From contig PBOJ01000001.1 in NCBI GenBank assembly GCA_002724315.1, positions 6,789 to 41,023 on the forward strand: a DNA stretch of 34,235 bases, written 5' to 3'. The notes under the pieces were generated by a model. The model did not search any database. It saw nothing but the letters and a program-made list of their open reading frames with translations, and was not told where the DNA came from. The stretch is from Planctomycetaceae bacterium (GTDB lineage: Bacteria; Planctomycetota; Planctomycetia; Planctomycetales; Planctomycetaceae). Positions 17,787 to 25,857 of the stretch are shown here, piece by piece; within the stretch, counting starts at the first letter, position 1, and every line of letters starts with the position of its first letter. The position numbers were made by a program, and so were the translations under genes.

Positions 17787-18155
17787 CTAGTCGTCCGTGG
17801 GAGTCGGGTCAGGGATCGCTTGCGACCTGGCAATCAACATCAGGGAGCCCAGTGCGATGAAGAGTATCGGGATCTCCTTTCCGACGTCGAGTATCTCCTG
17901 GGTCCTGAGAATCGACATTCCGGAGGATAGAATCAGGAATGAACCGAACACGAAGGTCGATTTGTTGTAACCGTTGATCAGGAAGGTGAGTACACCGACC
18001 GCAGCAAGTCCGATGGTCCAGATCTGGTTGAAGCTGGGCATGATGCCGAATTGGCCCAACAGGGTTACGACCCCGACAACGACCAGCAGGATCGGCAGCA
18101 CTGCTGACGTCCCGGACTTCTTGGACGGGAGACGGGACGAATTGTCGGTGGTCAT
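17787..18155 (-). CDS. Small four-helix membrane protein (LiaF-like TM region)
   Basis: The product is 122 residues. I choose the ATG at 18155 because GGAG (18163-18166) lies seven bases upstream; the frame stays open far beyond this point, but that extension is rich in Arg/Pro and unlike a protein. After a polar N-terminus there are four hydrophobic segments: AVLPILLVVVGVVTLLG, IWTIGLAAVGVLTFLI, FVFGSFLILSSGMSIL and IPILFIALGSLMLIA. The arrangement resembles the transmembrane half of LiaI/LiaF-type stress-sensing proteins, but no C-terminal cytoplasmic domain follows. Its function cannot be assigned. It is divergent from the secreted PQQ-propeller gene and has a stretch of eight T just upstream of its Shine-Dalgarno. 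Confidence 0.8.
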   Translation of the reverse strand: MTTDNSSRLPSKKSGTSAVLPILLVVVGVVTLLGQFGIMPSFNQIWTIGLAAVGVLTFLINGYNKSTFVFGSFLILSSGMSILRTQEILDVGKEIPILFIALGSLMLIARSQAIPDPTPTDD

Positions 18156-18298
18156 GGCAAAACTCCAATAAAAAAAACACCGGGACCGCGTACTGTGTGC
18201 AAGGCGTGGAAGTTCACGGGTTATCACGTGCTTTAGACCACCGAATCGAAAAACATTGTCTCGGTCGACGGGCTGGGATCTGCGAACACGGAGAGAAT
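18156..18298. promoter_or_regulatory. Divergent intergenic region, membrane protein / PQQ propeller
   Basis: The 143 bases must hold promoters for both genes. On the forward strand the only clear element is GGAG at 18290-18293, five bases before the ATG. On the reverse strand GGAG (18163-18166) follows a T-rich run. The palindromic hexamer CACGTG occurs once. I see no strong -35/-10 pair. Confidence 0.35.
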
Positions 18299-19663
18299 AT
18301 GTTCCGGACATTGTGTCGACTGGTGTGTTTGGCGTTTGTGGTCGCAGGAGTTTCTCGGGGGTTGCCGCTGTCGGCCGCCGATCCTGATCCGGCTCGACAA
18401 TGGGGCCAGTGGCGAGGTCCGTTGGCCACCGGAGTGTCACCGTACGGCGATCCGCCGATCGAGTGGAGCGAAGACAAGAACGTGCGTTGGGCCAGCCGGT
18501 TGCCGGGGACCGGGCACTCCACACCCGTCGTCTGGGGGCAATTGGTCTTCGTGACCGCCACAGTTCCTTTCGGCGAGAAAGTCATAGCCAAGGCAGATGC
18601 CGATCCGGGGGCGCACGACAACCTTCCCGTGACGCAGTCACACCGTTACCTCGGACTGGCCTACGAACGTCGGACCGGGAAGTTGCTGTGGCAGAAGACG
18701 CTTGCAGAGGAACTTCCACACGAAGGAGGCCATCACACCGGAAGCCTCGCTTCCCACTCGCCCGTCACCGACGGAAAGAGGCTTTTTGCGTTCTTCGGAT
18801 CCAGGGGACTTTATTGCTTAGGTTTTGACGGGAAGCTGCTGTGGAAAGTGCGAATCGGCAAGATGGCGACCAAGCACAACCACGGCGAAGGGGCTTCACC
18901 GGCCCTGTACGACAAGACCCTGGTCGTCAACTGGGATCACCAGGGGCAGTCAAAGGTCGTGGCGTTCGACACTCGTAGCGGAAAATCCAAGTGGTCGGTC
19001 GATCGTGACGAGGTCACTTCCTGGTCGTCGCCGATCGTGATCAAACACCAGGATCGCGCGGTTGTCGTGATTTCGGGGACGAAATTTCTTCGTGGATATG
19101 ACCTGGAAAACGGGAAGGTGCTTTGGCAGTGTGCGGGATTGTCCAACAACATCGTTGCCACCCCGGTCTACGAGGCCGGAATGGTGTTTGCCGGAAGCAG
19201 CTACGACACGCGCATCATGATGGGCGTCAATCTCGATGGGGCCAGCGGGGATCTGACCGGAAGTGAGCATGTGGCCTGGAAGACTCGCCAGCGAACCCCC
19301 TATGTGCCCTCTCCCCTGCTCTACAAGGGGGGGTTGTACTTCCTGCGGCACTACCAGGGGATTCTCACTCGCCTCGAAGCTCGCACCGGAAACGAGGTGA
19401 CTGGCCCGTTTCGGCTCGGTGGCGTGACCGACATTTACGCGTCACCGGTCGCAGCAGCCAATCGCATCTACATCACCGACCGGCAGGGCGCTACGCTGGT
19501 GATCAGCGGCGACGCGACGCCAAAGTTTCTCGCTCGCAATGTGCTCAACGACAGCTTCAGTGCGTCAGCGGCCATTGTTGATCGCGAGTTGTTTCTCCGG
19601 GGGACCAGGAAGCTCTACTGCATCGCGAGCCCTGCGAAACCGAAGAAGAATTCTGGCGATTAG
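18299..19663 (+). CDS. Secreted PQQ-like beta-propeller repeat protein
   Basis: The product is 454 residues from the ATG at 18299, where GGAG lies five bases upstream and a signal peptide begins (MFRTLCRLVCLAFVVAGVS, cleaved near SAAD). The mature part starts with QWGQWRGP, typical of planctomycete PQQ-like propellers, and continues with blade motifs such as RRTGKLLWQK, FDGKLLWKV, TRSGKSKWSV and LENGKVLWQC, about one every 40-50 residues. No dehydrogenase catalytic signature is evident, so binding of PQQ is not implied; such propellers are often structural or protein-binding. It is a stand-alone gene whose stop overlaps the stop of the convergent serine hydrolase gene. Confidence 0.88.
   Translation: MFRTLCRLVCLAFVVAGVSRGLPLSAADPDPARQWGQWRGPLATGVSPYGDPPIEWSEDKNVRWASRLPGTGHSTPVVWGQLVFVTATVPFGEKVIAKADADPGAHDNLPVTQSHRYLGLAYERRTGKLLWQKTLAEELPHEGGHHTGSLASHSPVTDGKRLFAFFGSRGLYCLGFDGKLLWKVRIGKMATKHNHGEGASPALYDKTLVVNWDHQGQSKVVAFDTRSGKSKWSVDRDEVTSWSSPIVIKHQDRAVVVISGTKFLRGYDLENGKVLWQCAGLSNNIVATPVYEAGMVFAGSSYDTRIMMGVNLDGASGDLTGSEHVAWKTRQRTPYVPSPLLYKGGLYFLRHYQGILTRLEARTGNEVTGPFRLGGVTDIYASPVAAANRIYITDRQGATLVISGDATPKFLARNVLNDSFSASAAIVDRELFLRGTRKLYCIASPAKPKKNSGD
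19660..19663. other. Overlapping stop codons of convergent genes
   Basis: TTAG holds the TAG stop of the forward propeller gene (19661-19663) and, on the reverse strand, the TAA stop of the serine hydrolase gene (19660-19662). No intergenic terminator can lie between the two genes. Confidence 0.95.
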
Positions 19664-20934
19664 TTTGAAAGGGGCTTGAGGCCGGCGTGGATGATCGGGA
19701 AGAGCTTGTCCCAGCAAACACTGTCTCCGGGGACCCGTTGCCTCATCGTGATCAAGACGAATTGTTCGTCCGGGACGATGTGGAATTTCGTGCTCGCGTA
19801 CCCACCCCAGCGGTATGCGGTCCGCCGCCTGCGATCAGGCTTGCTGCCAAACTCGTGATCGACGAGTCCGAAGCCGAGTCCGAATCTTCGGCTGTCAGGT
19901 TTTGAGGGGAGCTGGTTGGTGAACATCAGGCGAATGGTCGCAGCATCGAGGATGCGTTGTGTCCCAGCCCGTCCTCCGTTTGCCACCGCCTGGCAGAAAC
20001 GTGCATAGTCGATGATCGTTGAGACCAGGCCACCTCCACCGGATTCCCACTGGGGAGGATGGCGATAGGGGCTGGAGTGAGCAGACGAGATGCGATAGAA
20101 GGCTCCGTTTTTCTTGTCATGCACCGGTCCGAATCGGGAGAGCTTGCTGTCGGGGACATGGAACGCGGTGTCGACCATTCCCAGTGGCTTGAACAAATGC
20201 TCCTGGAGATAGGCAGAGAGCTGTTGTCCGGAACAGACTTCGATGAGGCGACCGAGTATGTCGACGTTGAGGCCGTAGGTGAACTTCTCGCCGGGATGGT
20301 GCAACAACGGCACGCGTCCCAGTCGCGTCATGCCGTCCAGCAGAGAGCACTTTGGCGGGTACATCCCCTCGTACCAGTAGACGACCTGGTTGTCCTCGTA
20401 AAAGCGGTTGACGGGTTCGATCAGCTTTCCACCGTAGGCGATTCCGGTTGTGTGTCGAAAGACGTCGCGAACGGTGATCTGTCGCCGGGCCGGCACGAAT
20501 CGGTGGCGGGGTTGGCCAGCGGCATCTTTGTCGGTTTTGAGCACTTTCATGTGACGAAATGCGGGGATGTAATCGGCGATCGGATCGTCGAGTTGAAAGT
20601 GGCCCCGCTCCCAGAGTTGCATGGCTGCGACGGAGACGATCGGTTTGCTCATCGAATAGATCCGAACAATGTCGTCGACTCGTGCCGGGAGTTTCGATAG
20701 GGCGTCCCTGTAGCCGTAGGCCTTCATGTGAGCGATGCGACCTTTCCGCAGCACGCACACCGAGACTCCGGCGATCTTCTGTTGCCGGATCTGTTCTGCG
20801 ATCAGGGCCTCTGCCCTGCCGATGGCGTCCGGGTTGATCTGGAGGTCTTTTAGGGGGGCGGTGAGGAGTTCCGCAGGTCGGGCCGGGCAGGATGCAGCGA
20901 GAACCAAGCCGAGGATCCAGGGGAGGCGTGACAT
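19660..20934 (-). CDS. Secreted serine hydrolase (beta-lactamase/EstB-type, cassette B)
   Basis: This 424-residue protein belongs to the serine beta-lactamase-like family (class C / EstB esterase / D-aminopeptidase fold). The start at 20934 opens a signal peptide (MSRLPWILGLVLAAS); the LAASC sequence is a marginal lipobox. The nucleophile motif SxxK is Ser94-Met-Ser-Lys97 within IYSMSKPIVS. The second motif is at FTYGLN, where a Tyr plays the usual role, and a WGG near the C-terminus (YRWGGYASTKF) stands where KTG is found in beta-lactamases, as in esterase-type members. It probably cleaves an ester or peptide bond outside the cytoplasm rather than conferring antibiotic resistance. It lies 70 bases after the DUF1501 gene as the third gene of cassette B, without a Shine-Dalgarno. 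The frame extends upstream, but no signal peptide would result. Confidence 0.9.
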   Translation of the reverse strand: MSRLPWILGLVLAASCPARPAELLTAPLKDLQINPDAIGRAEALIAEQIRQQKIAGVSVCVLRKGRIAHMKAYGYRDALSKLPARVDDIVRIYSMSKPIVSVAAMQLWERGHFQLDDPIADYIPAFRHMKVLKTDKDAAGQPRHRFVPARRQITVRDVFRHTTGIAYGGKLIEPVNRFYEDNQVVYWYEGMYPPKCSLLDGMTRLGRVPLLHHPGEKFTYGLNVDILGRLIEVCSGQQLSAYLQEHLFKPLGMVDTAFHVPDSKLSRFGPVHDKKNGAFYRISSAHSSPYRHPPQWESGGGGLVSTIIDYARFCQAVANGGRAGTQRILDAATIRLMFTNQLPSKPDSRRFGLGFGLVDHEFGSKPDRRRRTAYRWGGYASTKFHIVPDEQFVLITMRQRVPGDSVCWDKLFPIIHAGLKPLSN

Positions 20935-21004
20935 GATGGGGTGTGCTCGTGTTGAAGTTTTGCGGGAGATGGGATCACTCGCGACAAGACAGCAATCGGC
21001 GGGG

Positions 21005-22438
21005 TCAGGCGATGACATCCTGGATCACTTGTCCGCCGACGTCGGTCAAGCGGAAGTCGCGGCCAGAATGCCGAAACGTCAGCTTCTGGTGATCCAGTCC
21101 CATCAGGTGCAGGATGGTCGCGTGCAGATCTCGGACGTGCGCGCGGTTCTCGACAGCTCTCATTCCGAATTCGTCGGTGGCACCATACCGGAAGCCCGGT
21201 TTGACACCGCCACCGGCCATCCAGACTGTGAAGCCGAAGTGGTTGTGGTCGCGTCCAGGTTTGTTGGCGGTCACGTCGGTCGTTGGAGTCCGCCCAAATT
21301 CGCCTCCCCACAAGACGAGGGTTTCGTCCAGGAGGCCGCGGGACTCAAGATCGGTCAATAGTGCTGCAATAGCCTGGTCGCATTCGAAAGCCTTGGGGCG
21401 GTGGTCGTTGATGTCGGTGTGATCGTCCCAGGGGATGTCAGGCGCGAAGGCCAGTTGGACGACACGGACTCCACGTTCGGACAGTCGGCGCGCGATCAGC
21501 GCTCCCTCGGCAAATCCGCCGTACTTTCGGCCTCCCGCGACGCCTTTGGTCGGCTGAGGACCGATGCCGTAAAGGTCATGGGTGGCTTTGGATTCGCGGC
21601 TGATATCAAAAGCTTCGGGGGCGGCAAACTGCATGCGGAACGCTAGCTCGAGGGATTCGATCCTCGCCTCGAGTGCACGGGCCGGCCCTGTTCGATTGAG
21701 TTCCAGCCGGTTCATTCTTTGCAGAAGCTCAAATTGCCGTCGCTGGCTGCCGCGCGGCAGCCCCGGGTTCCGAATGTCCGCGATCACCCGCTTTGGGTCC
21801 AGTTTGTAGGTGTCAACGAAGGCCCCGGAATGAACGCCGGGCAGAAAACTGCTGCTCCATCCGGTGGGTCCGGGACGGGGATGACCGTTGTGACTGATCA
21901 CTACGAAAGCTGGCAGGTCCTGGTTTTCGGTTCCGAGCCCATAGCTGAGCCATGATCCGAAACTCGGACGTGTGGGCTGGTTGGCTCCCACGCTCATCAT
22001 CAACAGGCCCGAGATGTGTTCGGGGATGTCGGTGTGCATCGAGTGGATCAGGCAGAGTTTGTCGGCGTGACGTGCAACGTGTGGGAACAATTCGCTGACC
22101 CACAGTCCACTCTGCCCGTGTTGAGAGAACCGGTACGGGGATTTCAGTATCCCCGTTGTCTTTCGCTGTGTATTCAGGTCGACGGTCGACGGCCGTTGGC
22201 CCTCGTACTTGGCCAGCAGGGGCTTTGGGTCGAATGTGTCGATGTGGGAAGGGCCACCGTTCATCAACAAGTGGATGATTCTCTTCGCTCGAGGTGCCGA
22301 GTGTGGCGTGCGGGCATCCAGCGGCGATGACGATTCCTGTCCGAACACATTGGCCAGGCCCAACATCCCGACACCGGCGGTGCCCCGAGTAAGAAGAAGG
22401 CGGCGGGAAATCGGGTTGGTCGGGAACACGGGTGACAT
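21005..22438 (-). CDS. DUF1501 domain protein, Tat-exported (cassette B)
   Basis: The product is 477 residues from the ATG at 22438, which opens a Tat signal (ISRRLLLTRG and a Gly/Leu-rich stretch). The frame runs 86 codons further upstream into the preceding gene without domain character. Family motifs are GGPSHIDTFDPKP, WDDHTDINDHRP, GGEFGRTPTTD, GRDHNHFGFTVWMAGGG and RDLHATILHLMGLD. Conserved Asp/His residues fit the alkaline phosphatase-like fold of DUF1501, whose substrate is unknown. It begins 16 bases after the stop of the PSD1 gene, consistent with one transcript, and no Shine-Dalgarno is present. Confidence 0.92.
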   Translation of the reverse strand: MSPVFPTNPISRRLLLTRGTAGVGMLGLANVFGQESSSPLDARTPHSAPRAKRIIHLLMNGGPSHIDTFDPKPLLAKYEGQRPSTVDLNTQRKTTGILKSPYRFSQHGQSGLWVSELFPHVARHADKLCLIHSMHTDIPEHISGLLMMSVGANQPTRPSFGSWLSYGLGTENQDLPAFVVISHNGHPRPGPTGWSSSFLPGVHSGAFVDTYKLDPKRVIADIRNPGLPRGSQRRQFELLQRMNRLELNRTGPARALEARIESLELAFRMQFAAPEAFDISRESKATHDLYGIGPQPTKGVAGGRKYGGFAEGALIARRLSERGVRVVQLAFAPDIPWDDHTDINDHRPKAFECDQAIAALLTDLESRGLLDETLVLWGGEFGRTPTTDVTANKPGRDHNHFGFTVWMAGGGVKPGFRYGATDEFGMRAVENRAHVRDLHATILHLMGLDHQKLTFRHSGRDFRLTDVGGQVIQDVIA

Positions 22439-22454
22439 CCCGTCAAGTGAGGGG

Positions 22455-24752
22455 TTAGGGCCGGAAAAGGAACTCGTTGGAGCCGAGTAATGCCTGGCAG
22501 TATTGTTCCCAGGACGAGAGATGGCCATTGAGACGCCGATCGGGAGTGGCGCCGAGGAAGTCGCAGCCCAGGGCCATTTCCTGCGGAGTGGGTGAGCGGC
22601 CGACGGCCAGACGCATGGCTCGGGAAATGCGGTCGGTCGATGATGCCGTGCCGATTGCTGCCCGGATTGCCAGTTCGCGGGCCCGGGCAATGACAAAGGG
22701 GCTGTTCAGTGCAAAGAGCTGCTGCTGGGGAATGGTCGTGGCTATGCGGCCGCCACTGCCTGTCCGTGGATTCGGGAAATCGAAAAGCCGCAGCAACTTG
22801 TCGGATTCGGTCTGGATGTCCCGATGGACAGCGGCGTAGATCGTCCGGCGGGAGGCCGCAAAGAGATTGTCCACTGCGGGGCCTCCGATAGTGTCATCGA
22901 GTGACCCGGACACGGCCAGCATCGCGTCCCGCCACGATTCGATGTCCAGTCGAGTTCGAGCCATCCGCCATAGCAGGCGATTGTCCGGGTCGGCGGCGAT
23001 GTGGGCTGGGGTGGAGGTAGAGGCGAGTCGGTAGGTCGCTGACTGAAGTATCTCACGGTGGACCTGCTTGATGGACCAGCCGGAGTCCATCAGTCGGATG
23101 GCGAGCCAGTCGAGCAATCGGGGGTGGGTGGGTCGGTCGCCGAGGAACCCGAAGTTGCTTGCGGTGCCCACCAGCCCGCGCCCGAAATGGTGTTGCCAAA
23201 GCCGGTTAACAATGACGCGTGCGGTAAGTGGGTTGCGACGGTCGGCAATGGAACGGGCCAGTTCGAGGCGGCCGCTTCCGGAAGTGAATGGGGGAGGCGA
23301 GTCCCCGGCCAGGGCTTGAAGAAATCTGCGAGGTGCAATGGGTCCGGGTTTGCGGAGATTTCCGCGGAGGGCTATCCGCATGTTTGCAGAGCCGGTGTCT
23401 CGGACGGAGTGGGCTCGCGGAAATTTCAGAGAGGCCTCCTGGTGTGTGATGGCGAGGCTCCGGTTGATGCTGGCGATCCGTTCTTTGTTGTCGTCCTTCT
23501 TGGCGGCCTTGAGTTGATTGTTCAGAGAGGTGATTCGGCCCTGGATTGCGTTGTACTCAGCGGCCGCCTCCGGCTTGACCAGGACGAGTTCGTCTATGTA
23601 ACCGGTGTTGTTGAAGATGCCGGCCAATGAGTAGTAGTCGGAGGTCGGGATGGGGTCGAACTTGTGATCGTGGCAACGTGCACATGCAACCGTCAGGGCC
23701 AAGAATCCACGAGTGACGGTGTCGACACGATCGTCGAGAGTTTCGGCTTTGGCGATGGCCACCCCGTCCGGAGTTCCACCATCGTCCTGGTACATCATCC
23801 CCAGGGCCAGGAGGCCGACAGCGATGCCGCCGTTGCCACCGGATCCGGTCGGGACCAGGTCGCCCGCAAGTTGGTGAATGACGAACTGGTCGTAGGGCAG
23901 ATCCTCGTTGAGGGCGCGGACCACCCAGTCACGATATCGCCATGCGTGGGGAAGTGGCCGGTAGTAGTATTCGGTCCGCAACTGGTCGTCAGCGTAACGG
24001 ACCACGTCCAGCCAGTGCCGACCCCATTTTTCACCGTAAGCCGGACTGGCCAGCAGTCGCTCTATGAGCCGGTTCCAGGAACCGGGACGTGTGTCGGAGA
24101 GAAACGTGTTGACGTCATTCGGGGACGGGGGAAGGCCGGTCAGGTCCAGCGTGATCCGCCGGACCAAGGTCTCGGAAGAAGCCGGCGGCACCGGTCGCAG
24201 TTGGTGCCTTTCCAAGCGAGACAGCACAAAGGAGTCCACCGCATTTTGAGGCCAGCCGGTGTCGAGGACGTCGGGGCGTGGTTGTCGCTGGGGTGGCTGG
24301 AAGGCCCAGTGCGCTCGGCCGCGTTTCCAGTCGATGGTCGAAGTGGCCTCGGTTGGAGCAACGGCCGATCTCGGGTCGGGTGCCCCTCGAGAAATCCATT
24401 CGCGAATCAGCGAGATTTCCGACTTTGGCAGCACTCCGTCCGGCGGCATGGCCAAGTCTTCGTCGACGTACTCGACAGCCCGCATCAACCGGCTCTTTGC
24501 AGGTTGACCGGGGACGATGGCGGGACCCGAGTCCCCGCCCTTCTGCCAACTGGGTCGCGAGTCGAGTCGGAGCCCACCTTCGATGCTCTTGCCCTTGGCC
24601 GAGTGGCAGGCAAAGCATCGTTTGACGAGCAGGGGCCGGATCTTGGACTCAAAGAAGTCGCGATCCTTGGGTGGGATCGCTTCGGCTTCAACCGAGGTGG
24701 CTCCGGTGACGACCGTACCGGCCAGGACGAACAGTGTGCGGACTACGGACAT
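22455..24752 (-). CDS. PSCyt1-PSCyt2-PSD1 protein (planctomycete cytochrome c family, cassette B)
   Basis: The product is 765 residues from the ATG at 24752, which opens a short signal peptide (MSVVRTLFVLAGTVV). The order is PSCyt1 at about 32-125 with CFACH (46-50) and a PPDG near 103-106 in the usual ligand-loop region; DUF1549 at about 165-370 with LDLTGLPPSP and a second heme-type motif CARCH (357-361); a short charged helical stretch near 405-440; then DUF1553 at about 495-750 with RLWQHHFGRGL and QQQLFALNSPF. Unlike the cassette A and C homologues it has no LamG-like insert, which explains its shorter length. No Shine-Dalgarno precedes the start. Two CxxCH motifs suggest heme c and electron transfer, but function is not established. 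Confidence 0.92.
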   Translation of the reverse strand: MSVVRTLFVLAGTVVTGATSVEAEAIPPKDRDFFESKIRPLLVKRCFACHSAKGKSIEGGLRLDSRPSWQKGGDSGPAIVPGQPAKSRLMRAVEYVDEDLAMPPDGVLPKSEISLIREWISRGAPDPRSAVAPTEATSTIDWKRGRAHWAFQPPQRQPRPDVLDTGWPQNAVDSFVLSRLERHQLRPVPPASSETLVRRITLDLTGLPPSPNDVNTFLSDTRPGSWNRLIERLLASPAYGEKWGRHWLDVVRYADDQLRTEYYYRPLPHAWRYRDWVVRALNEDLPYDQFVIHQLAGDLVPTGSGGNGGIAVGLLALGMMYQDDGGTPDGVAIAKAETLDDRVDTVTRGFLALTVACARCHDHKFDPIPTSDYYSLAGIFNNTGYIDELVLVKPEAAAEYNAIQGRITSLNNQLKAAKKDDNKERIASINRSLAITHQEASLKFPRAHSVRDTGSANMRIALRGNLRKPGPIAPRRFLQALAGDSPPPFTSGSGRLELARSIADRRNPLTARVIVNRLWQHHFGRGLVGTASNFGFLGDRPTHPRLLDWLAIRLMDSGWSIKQVHREILQSATYRLASTSTPAHIAADPDNRLLWRMARTRLDIESWRDAMLAVSGSLDDTIGGPAVDNLFAASRRTIYAAVHRDIQTESDKLLRLFDFPNPRTGSGGRIATTIPQQQLFALNSPFVIARARELAIRAAIGTASSTDRISRAMRLAVGRSPTPQEMALGCDFLGATPDRRLNGHLSSWEQYCQALLGSNEFLFRP

Positions 24753-24923
24753 GACAGGAGTACCGAGGGAATTGCCACAGGTGCGAGGATACACCAACTG
24801 AAGCGACTTCCGGAAGATAGCCCGCCTGCGTGGCGAGAAAGTGGTGGTTCAAACAGGCAGCAGGTAGGATGCCGTTCGTCGGCAGAGAGTCGGCAATAAA
24901 AACTGGCACAACGGAGGGGCACG
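24753..24923. promoter_or_regulatory. Divergent intergenic region, cassette B / carbon-nitrogen hydrolase
   Basis: The 171 bases separate two divergent transcripts. GGAGG at 24913-24917 is the ribosome binding site of the forward gene, six bases before its ATG. A local A-rich stretch (AATAAAAA near 24894-24901) might be part of a forward -10 region, but I see no matching -35. Nothing clear is visible on the reverse strand. Confidence 0.35.
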
Positions 24924-25844
24924 ATGATCTGTCGACGTCTGGCGGTGGTGTGCTTGGTGTTGTTCGTGTCGAGAGGTGGGGCCGTGGCTGAGGAAACAAA
25001 GGGACGTTCAGTGCGAGTGGCAGCGGTGTCGTTCGTGCCCGAAAAGTTCGATCTCTCAAAAAATGCCGTTCAACTCGAGAAGATGTTTCGCGAGGCTGCA
25101 GCTGGTGGCGCTGACATCGCCGTTGCTCCCGAAGGGATTCTCGAGGGATATGTCGTCAACGAGATCATCGCCGGAAAGGCCGAAGCGGAGGCGATCAAGC
25201 AGGTGGCTGTTTCTATCGAATCGCCGACTATCAAACACTTTCGACGCTTGGCCAAGGAGTTGGACATGTGTCTCGTCTTTGGGTTTGCCGAACGGATCAA
25301 GGACGATGTGTTTAACGCGGCCGTGTTCATCGACGATGACGGGGACATTTGCGGCACGTATCACAAGATGCAGTTGGCCGAGGGGTACCATTCCAGTTGG
25401 TGGTTCAATCGGCTCGGCCGCCGCAGTCGGGCATTTGACACGCCGTTGGGGCGGTGCGGGATCCTGATCTGCAACGATCGCTGGAACCCCCGGTTGGCCG
25501 AAATTCCGTCCCTCGACGGTGCACAGTTTCTTGTCATTCCCTCTTTTGGGTCCCGATCGGCTGCCCAGGATCAGGCCGTGCTGAACCGGGGCAGGGAGAA
25601 CGGGCTGCCAGTGATCGAGGCGAACGTGGGGGTTACCCTGGTTGTCAACGACGGCAAGATCGCTGCGGTTGACCGAAAGGAACAGGGGATCACGTTCGGG
25701 ACCATCACGATCGGGCCCAAAGTGAAACGGGATCGCGGCAAGCGGGACGACGTCGAGCGAGAATTTCTCGAATGGCGTCGGTCCGAGATGGTGAGACGCT
25801 TCAGGCGGACGCAAGCTCGCCTGAAGAAGGCCGGTTCGAAGTGA
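24924..25844 (+). CDS. Secreted carbon-nitrogen hydrolase (nitrilase superfamily)
   Basis: The product is 306 residues with a signal peptide (MICRRLAVVCLVLFV, cleaved near AVAEE) and a strong Shine-Dalgarno. The nitrilase-superfamily catalytic triad is complete: Glu70 in VAPEGI, Lys148 in TYHKMQ and Cys183 in LICNDRW. These enzymes hydrolyse amides, carbamoyl groups or nitriles through a Cys-acyl intermediate. Most characterised members are cytoplasmic, so an exported enzyme suggests an amide substrate met outside the cytoplasm. The very C-terminus is Arg/Lys-rich. It lies alone between cassette B (divergent) and the lactonase gene (convergent, 13 bases between stops). The superfamily call is firm; the subfamily is not. 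Confidence 0.93.
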   Translation: MICRRLAVVCLVLFVSRGGAVAEETKGRSVRVAAVSFVPEKFDLSKNAVQLEKMFREAAAGGADIAVAPEGILEGYVVNEIIAGKAEAEAIKQVAVSIESPTIKHFRRLAKELDMCLVFGFAERIKDDVFNAAVFIDDDGDICGTYHKMQLAEGYHSSWWFNRLGRRSRAFDTPLGRCGILICNDRWNPRLAEIPSLDGAQFLVIPSFGSRSAAQDQAVLNRGRENGLPVIEANVGVTLVVNDGKIAAVDRKEQGITFGTITIGPKVKRDRGKRDDVEREFLEWRRSEMVRRFRRTQARLKKAGSK

Positions 25845-25857
25845 CCATCGTGTCCGG

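Noticed and set aside
18156..18524. Long N-terminal extension of the small membrane protein
   Set aside because: It is Arg/Pro-rich and antisense to the propeller gene, whereas a Shine-Dalgarno fits the internal ATG at 18155.
19660..20934. Antibiotic-resistance beta-lactamase
   Set aside because: The SxxK motif is present but the KTG box is replaced by WGG, as in EstB-type esterases, and the context is a cassette rather than a resistance locus.
20941..21018. Upstream extension of the serine hydrolase
   Set aside because: It overlaps the DUF1501 stop, lacks a signal peptide and adds no conserved text.
23664..24899. Open frame of 411 codons on the forward strand
   Set aside because: It is antisense to the PSCyt1-PSCyt2 part of cassette B. 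Its sequence is low in hydrophobic core patterns and rich in Gly/Arg/Ser.
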